Below the pieces are notes generated by a model, which saw nothing but the letters and a program-made list of their open reading frames with translations, was not told the origin of the DNA and did no database searches. Below, in pieces: positions 1 to 6,324 of a stretch of 34,060 nucleotides of DNA; positions within the stretch are counted from its first letter, which is position 1; each line of letters opens with the position of its first letter. The DNA is from CAYTXJ01 sp965613025 (GTDB taxonomy: Bacteria; Desulfobacterota; DSM-4660; Desulfatiglandales; JALVMZ01): positions 1 through 34,060 of the forward strand of contig CBFDUE010000017.1 of NCBI GenBank assembly GCA_965613025.1, written 5' to 3'. The translations under genes were made by a program, and so were the position numbers.

Positions 1-5
1 TTTTT

Positions 6-71
6 CAAGCAGAAGACGGCATACGAGATCATGACTAGTCTCGTGGGCTCGGAGATGTGTATAAGAGACAG
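6..71 (+). other. Illumina Nextera P7 adapter with index (non-genomic)
   Basis: Bases 6-29 match the P7 flow-cell oligo, 30-37 (CATGACTA) read as an 8-base sample index, 38-52 match the Nextera read-2 primer stem, and 53-71 are the 19-bp Tn5 mosaic end AGATGTGTATAAGAGACAG. Bases 1-5 are a T run of unclear origin. This is library sequence left in the assembly, not a mobile element of the organism. Native sequence begins at about base 72, so the first gene is cut by library fragmentation rather than by biology. Confidence 0.98.
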
Positions 72-73
72 CC

Positions 74-793
74 TACTATGTTCACTATTCAGAAAAATAC
101 ATGAATGAAGATGATGGTATATATAAATATGATTGTTCTGGATTCGTAAGTGAATTTATTTTAAAAGTAGCTCTTCCTGAACATTATAATGATCTTGTTC
201 AAAATGCTAAAAGATTTCATGATGCATCTTCCAGGAGAGAATCTCCGAGGGCATGGGGTTTCTATGATTATTTTAATGAAATCTTAAATGGGATGGCAGA
301 AAATAAAAATAATTATTGGTATGTCTTTAAATCTTTCGATAATGTTAGGCCTGGAGATATAATAGTGGCAAAATATGATGAGGAATGGCGTAGGAAACAG
401 ATTGAAGAGCATGGATCTGCGAGCACAGGACATGTTATGGTAGCTTGGAGTTTTCCAGTGCATTCCTCATGTGCCGATAATGAATATTGGATATATGTAA
501 TAGATTCATCAAATTCTGGACATGCAAAAGATACAAGGAGGACTGAATATGATAATGTAAATGATGAAAAAGGCATTGGTAAGGGACAAATGTGGTTTGG
601 TATTGAAACGAAAAATGATAAAGAAGGGAATAAGTATGAAGATCCCATATTTTATCGTTGGTCCAAAAGTAAATGTAGAAAAGGATGTAAATATACCCTT
701 GTAACAGATGAGACAAACTGTACAAAGAATAGGGAAAGATATGAACGCTTAGAAGGTATTATAATGGCAAGACCTATTTATTCCACACAGTAA
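74..793 (+). CDS. NlpC/P60-like cysteine peptidase/amidase, 5' partial
   Basis: The reading frame is open from the first native codon after the adapter, and the first in-frame ATG is at 101, so the N-terminus is probably missing. From that ATG, residues 10-16 read YDCSGFV, the nucleophile motif of NlpC/P60 papain-fold hydrolases. A later PGDIIVAK and STGHVMVAW supply the typical 'GD' turn and catalytic His region, and VIDSSNSGH follows as in this family. Such enzymes cut cell-wall peptides or related amides. No signal peptide can be judged because the 5' end is lost. The gene is visibly more A+T-rich than its neighbours and is followed convergently by cobS after 22 bp, which hints at recent acquisition. 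The family is fairly clear; the substrate is unknown. Confidence 0.7.
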   Translation, partial: YYVHYSEKYMNEDDGIYKYDCSGFVSEFILKVALPEHYNDLVQNAKRFHDASSRRESPRAWGFYDYFNEILNGMAENKNNYWYVFKSFDNVRPGDIIVAKYDEEWRRKQIEEHGSASTGHVMVAWSFPVHSSCADNEYWIYVIDSSNSGHAKDTRRTEYDNVNDEKGIGKGQMWFGIETKNDKEGNKYEDPIFYRWSKSKCRKGCKYTLVTDETNCTKNRERYERLEGIIMARPIYSTQ

Positions 794-815
794 GATTATA
801 AGATAATAATATCGG

Positions 816-1598
816 TCAATTATTTAAATTTAAGGCAGATACAGAAAGAAGAAAGATAACTTCAGATACTTCAACAATTGCACCTAAGTTATCACCGTTT
901 ATTCCTCCAAATACCATATCAAAAAGTCTTATTAATAAGATAGAAATGATATATAGAAAGAGTATTATTCCAAAGATAATGGGATCCTTGAATATAATGC
1001 TGAATAAAGAGACTATTAGGACTAAGATAAAAGTGGATATCCAGAGATCTTTACTTTTAAAGTCTTTCATAAAAGAATGGCCGAGACCTTCTCCTCTTGC
1101 TGGATTTCCATGGTATATGGACGTGGTAAGTATCCATCTTGAAATTACTGGCATCATAGCAAGATATAAAAAAGCATGCCTTTCCATAATAAATTTAAAT
1201 GAGGAATATCTTAAAAGAATTACTACAATTATGCCCATAACCCCCATTACACCCACACGGCTATCTTTCATTACTGAAATCCTCTCTGAGCGTGTAACAC
1301 CTGGTCTCATAAGAAGGGCATCTGTGGTGTCAGAAAGACCATCCAGATGTAGTGCCCCTGTGATTAGATAGATATAGGTGATTAAGATAGAAGAGCTGAT
1401 ACTGTACGAAAATATACATGAAGCCCCTTTTCCTATAAGATAGAGGGAAAGACCGATCAATAATCCAATTACAGGAAAATAGGCACAGGAATGAGAAAGT
1501 ATCTTCTCATCTTCAATTTTAATCTTTTTTAAGGGAATAATAGTTAAAAAATTTAGGGCAAGAATCAAGGATCTGACTTCATAACGAGAGCTTTGCAT
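816..1598 (-). CDS. cobS: Adenosylcobinamide-GDP ribazoletransferase
   Basis: This enzyme joins adenosylcobinamide-GDP with alpha-ribazole (or its phosphate) in the last steps of coenzyme B12 assembly in the inner membrane. The 260-aa length is normal for CobS. The family signature HLDGLSDTTDALL lies at residues 84-96 with the conserved Asp86, Asp90 and Asp93, and the rest is a series of hydrophobic helices (about residues 43-80, 105-155 and 185-250). The start ATG at 1598 has an AGAGG just upstream. No other cobalamin gene is in the window, so it stands alone here, perhaps serving salvage. The start codon overlaps a GAGAGCTTTG repeat arm (1586-1595). Confidence 0.93.
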   Translation of the reverse strand: MQSSRYEVRSLILALNFLTIIPLKKIKIEDEKILSHSCAYFPVIGLLIGLSLYLIGKGASCIFSYSISSSILITYIYLITGALHLDGLSDTTDALLMRPGVTRSERISVMKDSRVGVMGVMGIIVVILLRYSSFKFIMERHAFLYLAMMPVISRWILTTSIYHGNPARGEGLGHSFMKDFKSKDLWISTFILVLIVSLFSIIFKDPIIFGIILFLYIISILLIRLFDMVFGGINGDNLGAIVEVSEVIFLLSVSALNLNN

Positions 1599-1745
1599 AA
1601 CCTCTTTTTACACTGGGGGTTACACCCCCAGACCCCAGTCATTGCGAGCGAAGCGAAGCAATCTCATACCTTTTATAGATTGCTTCGCAATGACAGATTC
1701 CATTTACAGCTTCTTTCTGAGAGCTTTGAAAAATTCAAAGCTCTC
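1586..1745. repeat. Composite palindromic repeat between nadE and cobS
   Basis: This stretch holds several stacked structures. A GAGAGCTTTG arm lies at 1586-1595. A hairpin follows with arms CTGGGGGT (1613-1620) and ACCCCCAG (1624-1631). A REP-like imperfect palindrome comes next, with outer arms GTCATTGCGA (from 1639) and AGATTGCTTCGCAATGAC (1677-1694). Last is a perfect 12-bp hairpin with arms GAGAGCTTTGAA (1719-1730) and TTCAAAGCTCTC (1734-1745). An inverted relative of the last module closes the window. It contains no credible gene. It sits directly after the nadE stop codon, so it may also act in 3'-end formation or mRNA stability. Confidence 0.8.
1719..1745 (-). terminator. Perfect 12-bp hairpin just after nadE stop
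   Basis: The arms GAGAGCTTTGAA and TTCAAAGCTCTC pair perfectly around a 3-nt loop, beginning directly at the nadE stop codon (minus strand). Read on the minus strand the downstream sequence is AGAAAGAAGCTGTAA rather than a U tract, so intrinsic termination is uncertain. The 27 nt are identical to the hairpin after the DUF1847 gene at 33984-34010 when both are read in the direction of transcription. Confidence 0.5.
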
Positions 1746-3386
1746 TTAGTAGTATTTTCCACCCTTTGCTATGGGATATCTTCTCCCATATCCAGATGCC
1801 TTTGAGGTGATCTTAAGCCCTGGAGGCAACTGTCTCCTCTTATATTCATTTATATTGAGCCTTCTGAAGACATCTAAGACAATATCTTGTTCAAATCCCC
1901 TTGAAATGAGCTCTTCCATAGAGAGGTTCTTTACCACTGAGGCTTCCACAATGGAATCCAAGATCTCATAAGGGGGAAGGGTATCCTGATCTGTCTGGCC
2001 AGCTCTTAGCTCTGCAGTAGGAGGCCGTCTGATGATCCTCTCTGGGATTATCTCCCTTTCCCTGTTTATAAAACGGGCAAGCCGATAGCAAAGGGTTTTA
2101 GGAATATCGCATAAGACTGCCAGTGCACCCGCCGTATCTCCATAGAGTGTGCAATAGCCTGTTGCAATCTCTGCCTTGTTTCCAGTGGTTAGCACTAGTG
2201 CCCTGAATTTATTAGAGAGTGCCATAAGGAGATTTCCCCTTATCCTTGCCTGGATATTTTCCTCTGTCTCATCCTCTCCAAGCCCCTTAAAGACTGGTTC
2301 CAATACCTTAAGATAGAGCTTAAATATCTCATCTATGGGAATTTCAAAGAAATTGATATTCAAATTATCTGAAAGCCTCTTTGCATCCTCTCTGCTCATG
2401 GAAGATGTATAACAGGATGGCATACTCACTCCCATAACATTTTCTGAACCCAGTGCCTCACTGGCAATCACAGCCACAAGTGAAGAGTCTATTCCTCCAC
2501 TTAGTCCCACTATCACCTTATTAAAACCACACTTTATTACATAATCCCTTGTTCCCAAGATAAGTGCATTTAGAATAGACTGCTCTTCTGAAGGGTATGG
2601 CCATTGAATCTCTTCATATTCTAACTCAGTATCATATATAAGTATGTCTTCTTCAAATTCTTTTGCCAGCAAAACAGGCCTTGCCTTTTCATCCACTACT
2701 ATGCTGAGTCCATCAAATATGAGATCATCATTTCCACCCACCTGATTGCAGTATATACATGGGATCTTATAGATGGAGGCAATCCTCTCTAACATCTCCA
2801 TTCTCTTTTTTCCCTTTTCCACAGTATATGGAGATGCAGATATGTTAATCAGCAGGTCCATTCCTCTCCTTTTCAGTTCAGATACCGGATCCCTTTCATA
2901 GTGAGGGACCTCTTCAGAGTCACCAAAATTCCAGATATCCTCACAGATAGTAACTCCTATCCTCTTTCCCATGAGATCAAATAGGAGGCTTTCTTGAGCA
3001 CTTTCAAAGTATCTTGCCTCATCAAATACATCATAGGTGGGAAGCAATATCTTTCCACCCTTAGAAATTATCCTTCCTCCTGAAAGAAGGGCAACCGCAT
3101 TAATGAGACGCTTTCCTGTGGGTTTGGGATTCTTCTCCACATATCCGCATAGCACATGGATCCCCTCTGATAGCTCAGCCACCTTTTCCATGTATCTCAG
3201 GTTGTCTTCAATAAATGCAGGCTTTTCCAAAAGATCCTTTGGAGGGTATCCCATAGTGGCAAGTTCAGGAAATACGGCAAGATCACAGCCCTCTTCCTTT
3301 GCCCTTTCAATCCCCTTTTTAATCAGTAAAAGATTATATTCAAAATGCCCTACTATTGGATCTATCTGAAAGATCGCTATCTTCAT
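1746..3386 (-). CDS. nadE: Glutamine-dependent NAD+ synthetase
   Basis: It amidates nicotinate adenine dinucleotide to NAD+ in the cytosol, using ammonia released from glutamine by its own N-terminal domain. The 546-aa protein has a nitrilase-type glutaminase half (about residues 1-260) with the triad Glu41 (FPELA), Lys112 (GGKILLP) and Cys148 (TICEDIW), then an NAD synthetase half with the ATP-binding PP-loop GLSGGIDSS near residue 297. It begins 3 nt after the kdnA stop, so it is probably cotranscribed with kdnB-kdnA although no pathway link is obvious. A downstream hairpin repeat follows the stop codon. pncB, which makes an upstream precursor from nicotinate, is also in this window. Confidence 0.96.
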   Translation of the reverse strand: MKIAIFQIDPIVGHFEYNLLLIKKGIERAKEEGCDLAVFPELATMGYPPKDLLEKPAFIEDNLRYMEKVAELSEGIHVLCGYVEKNPKPTGKRLINAVALLSGGRIISKGGKILLPTYDVFDEARYFESAQESLLFDLMGKRIGVTICEDIWNFGDSEEVPHYERDPVSELKRRGMDLLINISASPYTVEKGKKRMEMLERIASIYKIPCIYCNQVGGNDDLIFDGLSIVVDEKARPVLLAKEFEEDILIYDTELEYEEIQWPYPSEEQSILNALILGTRDYVIKCGFNKVIVGLSGGIDSSLVAVIASEALGSENVMGVSMPSCYTSSMSREDAKRLSDNLNINFFEIPIDEIFKLYLKVLEPVFKGLGEDETEENIQARIRGNLLMALSNKFRALVLTTGNKAEIATGYCTLYGDTAGALAVLCDIPKTLCYRLARFINREREIIPERIIRRPPTAELRAGQTDQDTLPPYEILDSIVEASVVKNLSMEELISRGFEQDIVLDVFRRLNINEYKRRQLPPGLKITSKASGYGRRYPIAKGGKYY

Positions 3387-3389
3387 ATT

Positions 3390-4580
3390 TTAAAGCCTTG
3401 TAACAGCCTCTCTTATCTTCTCTATTGTCTCATCCATGTATATAGATATGGGAATTGAGATACACCTTGATAGAATCTCTGAAGTCTTTGGAAGCTCACC
3501 TCTACTGTATTGCATTCTAAGAGAGCCATCTCTATTCCTAAAAGGATAGCCATATTTCTGGATGCTTTTTTGACCATGCAGGTGTTCCCAATGGGAAAAA
3601 TTGTGCCACAGGTTTTCACCCCAATAAATTATAGGAATATTGTATGATCCCATAATATCTTTGAATCTTTTAAGCTCATCTTCATCGTCTATAAATATGC
3701 TTAGAAAGGTTGCAGTGTCTCCTTCAGGGTCGGGAATGTGTCTGAATCTTATAAGATCTTTTCCTGAAAGCAGCTCCTTGATTATCTTTTTGTTTTTTCT
3801 CTGCCTTTTAAGTATGATACTATCCAGTTTCTTTAACTGGGCAATACCAATTGCCCCCTGAAGTTCCATCATCCTAAAGTTAAATCCAATAAAGTCTCTT
3901 CCTTCAAGCCCCCTTGGAAGATTCGGGTTATGGTCGTGTCCATGATCATGATACTGGGATGCCTTTATGTATAGAGATTCATCATCAGTAATTAGCATAC
4001 CTCCTTCACCTGTGGTTATGGTCTTGACAGAGTCAAAAGAAAAGGTTCCCACATCTCCAAAGCTACCCAGTGCCTTTCCTCTGAATCTGCCGCCGCATGC
4101 CTGTGCAGTATCTTCAATTACATACAGATTATGCCTTTTAGCTATCTCCATGATCTTATCTATCCTTGCCTGGGCACCACACATATGAACTGGCATTATA
4201 ACCTTGGTATTGGGACTTATTCTCTTTTCAAGATCATCGGGGTCCATACATAATGTCTCGTCAATCTCTGAAAATACTGGAATTGCACCTATATCCAGGA
4301 TGGCCTCCCATGTGGCAACAAAGGTAAATCCCTGAGTTATCACCTCATCTCCTGGCCCTATGCCTAAGGAGGCAAGAGCCACTTTTAGGGCAGCTGTTCC
4401 ACTTGAAACTGCGAGGGCATACTTTGTGCCACAATATCTGGCAAATTCCTTTTCAAATTGTTCAACCTTATAGATACCACCTCTTTCAGAGTGAAATTCG
4501 TATCTGAAGAGGACCTTTTTTGAAAGGACTTCTAATACCTCACGCCTTTCCTCCTCTCCTATTATCTCATATCCTGGCAT
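3390..4580 (-). CDS. kdnA: Probable 8-amino-3,8-dideoxy-Kdo transaminase (DegT/DnrJ family)
   Basis: This is a 396-aa PLP-dependent sugar aminotransferase of the DegT/DnrJ/EryC1 family. The PLP lysine is Lys186 in SFDSVKTITTGEGG, with the EDTAQA motif at 156-161 and SSGTAALKVAL near 59. The start MPGYEIIGEEE, the segment MPVHMCGA and the His-rich DHGHDHN resemble, from memory, KdnA of Shewanella, which aminates 8-oxo-Kdo to give 8-amino-Kdo for LPS. The partner gene kdnB lies immediately upstream and overlaps it by 14 nt, which supports this assignment. A strong GGAGGT ribosome site precedes the ATG. The family is certain; the exact substrate is inferred from the gene pair and motif resemblance. 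Confidence 0.8.
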   Translation of the reverse strand: MPGYEIIGEEERREVLEVLSKKVLFRYEFHSERGGIYKVEQFEKEFARYCGTKYALAVSSGTAALKVALASLGIGPGDEVITQGFTFVATWEAILDIGAIPVFSEIDETLCMDPDDLEKRISPNTKVIMPVHMCGAQARIDKIMEIAKRHNLYVIEDTAQACGGRFRGKALGSFGDVGTFSFDSVKTITTGEGGMLITDDESLYIKASQYHDHGHDHNPNLPRGLEGRDFIGFNFRMMELQGAIGIAQLKKLDSIILKRQRKNKKIIKELLSGKDLIRFRHIPDPEGDTATFLSIFIDDEDELKRFKDIMGSYNIPIIYWGENLWHNFSHWEHLHGQKSIQKYGYPFRNRDGSLRMQYSRGELPKTSEILSRCISIPISIYMDETIEKIREAVTRL

Positions 4581-5739
4581 CTCTACCTCCTACGCTATCT
4601 TTTTCAAACATTGCATTTCTATAAATAGATTCCACACTTACTCTATCAAGGCTTATAGGATTGTTTTTCATGGGACGCTCCACCTTAATTGCCGCATCTG
4701 TCATATCAGGGATTGCCTCCTCTGGCACCTTTAATTCTTTAAGACTGGAAGGTAGCCCAATATCTCTTAGCATCTTTTGTATAAAAAAGGGTATATCATA
4801 TACTGAACAACCCCCATCTCTTTTAAAAAGAGGGATTAATCCCTGATACTCCTCGCTTCTATGCTCAATGTTATATCTCAATACATAGGGGAGCATAACC
4901 GCATTTGCAATCCCATGAGGTATATCAAATAGGCTTCCCAATGGATAGGCTAAGGCATGCACTGCTCCAACTCCTGCCATGGAAAGCCCAAGCCCTGCCA
5001 TAAGACTTCCCTTCATCATGTTTTCCCTTGCATTAATATCAGATCCATCTTCTACTGCATATCTTATATTTTCCCATATGAGCTTAATGGCTTCAAAAGA
5101 TATGGGTCTGCTAAGGAAGTGGGAACTCTTTGAGGTGAAAGATTCAATGGCATGGGTTAGGGCATCCATTCCGGTATATGCGGTTATAAAGGGCGGAAGA
5201 GTATAGGTCAATTCTGGATCCACTATGGCAACTGTTGGATAGAGATAGGTGCTATTTATCCCTCCCTTTCTCTTCTCTTCCCTCATAGTAAAAACAGAGG
5301 TAAATGTCACCTCACTTCCTGTGCCTGCAGTGGTGGGAATCATTATGGAAGGCAATCCAGGACTTTTAAGCAGATTAAGACCTATATATTCGGTTGCCTT
5401 TCCAGGGTTGTTAACCAATGCAGCCACTGCCTTTGCCACATCAAGTGTGCTTCCACCACCTATTCCAATCACACATTCCACTGACTCCTCTTTAGCTATT
5501 TCAGTTCCTCTGTCTGCAAGCTGAGGAGAGGGTTCAGGGGTGATCTCAAAGTAGGGCACATATTCTATCCTCTCCCTTTTAAATATCTCTTCCACTCTTT
5601 CCTTAATCTGAAGCCCTGAAAGCCCCTTGTCCATAATCCAGAGTATCTTCTCTGCTCCTATCTCCCTTATCTCATCAGGTAATCTCTCTATACTTCCCTT
5701 ACCCCATACTATCCTTTTAACACCTTCAATGGTTATCAT
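4567..5739 (-). CDS. kdnB: Iron-containing alcohol dehydrogenase, probable Kdo 8-oxidase
   Basis: This 390-aa group III (Fe-type) alcohol dehydrogenase has the nucleotide-binding GIGGGSTLDVAK at 92-103 and a full set of metal ligands: Asp192 and His196 (GMDALTH), His261 (AVHALAYPLG) and His275 (DIPHGIANA). Position next to a KdnA-like aminotransferase suggests it oxidises the C8 hydroxyl of Kdo, the first step to 8-amino-Kdo. In the known pair the enzyme prefers Fe/Zn-dependent chemistry in the cytosol before Kdo activation. An AGGGAGAG site lies upstream of the ATG. Other Fe-ADH substrates (propanediol, butanol, glycerol) cannot be excluded by sequence alone. Confidence 0.78.
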   Translation of the reverse strand: MITIEGVKRIVWGKGSIERLPDEIREIGAEKILWIMDKGLSGLQIKERVEEIFKRERIEYVPYFEITPEPSPQLADRGTEIAKEESVECVIGIGGGSTLDVAKAVAALVNNPGKATEYIGLNLLKSPGLPSIMIPTTAGTGSEVTFTSVFTMREEKRKGGINSTYLYPTVAIVDPELTYTLPPFITAYTGMDALTHAIESFTSKSSHFLSRPISFEAIKLIWENIRYAVEDGSDINARENMMKGSLMAGLGLSMAGVGAVHALAYPLGSLFDIPHGIANAVMLPYVLRYNIEHRSEEYQGLIPLFKRDGGCSVYDIPFFIQKMLRDIGLPSSLKELKVPEEAIPDMTDAAIKVERPMKNNPISLDRVSVESIYRNAMFEKDSVGGRDARI

Positions 5740-5880
5740 CCGTCTCTCCCTGAAATTTTAAAAATATCTTCTGATTACATTATGCATATAATTCATTCAA
5801 GTAAAATAAAAAGACTTTACAAAATACCTCTTCTCTGTAATCTCTATCTAAGATATTCTGATTCCACAGGAGCAGATGTT

Positions 5881-6219
5881 ATGAAAAAGATAGAGGCAAT
5901 TATTAAGCCTTTTAAGCTGGAAGAGATCAAAGAGGCCCTTACAGAGATAGGGATTAAAGGCCTCACCATCACTGAAGTGAAAGGATTTGGAAGGCAGAGG
6001 GGACATACAGAGGTATATAGGGGGGCAGAATATCAGGTAGATTTTGTTCCTAAGATCAAGATTGAGGTCATAGTAGAAGACGATCTATTAGAAGATGCCA
6101 TTAATACTATCATAGAGAAGGGCAGGACAGGAAAGATCGGTGATGGAAAGATATTTGTCCTCCCTCTGGAAGAGACAATAAGGATTAGAACAGGGGAGAG
6201 AGGAGAAGATGCCATATAG
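5881..6219 (+). CDS. glnB: Nitrogen regulatory protein P-II
   Basis: It is a small trimeric sensor of 2-oxoglutarate and ATP/ADP that signals nitrogen and carbon status to other proteins. The ATG at 5881 gives 112 aa, the normal PII length, with the canonical start MKKIEAIIKPFKLEEIKEAL; an AGGAG site sits 8 nt upstream. The upstream in-frame ATG at 5782 would add a tail not found in PII. The T-loop motif YRGAEYQVDF carries the tyrosine that is uridylylated in many bacteria, and the C-terminus has the usual GKIFVLPLEETIRIRTGE. No amtB or glnA is adjacent, so GlnB versus GlnK cannot be decided. No convincing promoter is seen in the 141-bp gap shared with divergent kdnB. Confidence 0.93.
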   Translation: MKKIEAIIKPFKLEEIKEALTEIGIKGLTITEVKGFGRQRGHTEVYRGAEYQVDFVPKIKIEVIVEDDLLEDAINTIIEKGRTGKIGDGKIFVLPLEETIRIRTGERGEDAI

Positions 6220-6263
6220 TCCTCCTTTCTTCCATCCCCTGTATTTCCATCCCATTATTTTTA

Positions 6264-6292
6264 TTCCAGTAACTTCTTGAATATTGTATAAT
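6264..6292 (+). promoter_or_regulatory. Possible sigma70-type promoter for the signalling operon
   Basis: A perfect TATAAT at 6287-6292 lies 32 nt before the kinase start codon. The hexamer 17 nt upstream (6264-6269, TTCCAG) is a poor -35 box, so this is a moderate candidate based mainly on the -10 element. Confidence 0.4.
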
Positions 6293-6324
6293 AAGTTAAT
6301 CTAAAGAAAGGGAGAATTTTCATC

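Noticed and set aside
53..71. Tn5-type transposon end
   Set aside because: It is the engineered mosaic end of the Nextera adapter, directly preceded by the P7 primer and index.
1639..1694. CRISPR-like or tRNA-like structure
   Set aside because: The palindrome is REP-like, present once here, with no spacer series and no tRNA arms. No CRISPR array or tRNA was found anywhere in the window.
1593..1805. 70-aa plus-strand frame
   Set aside because: It runs through the palindromic repeats and into the antisense of nadE; no ribosome site and no family motif.
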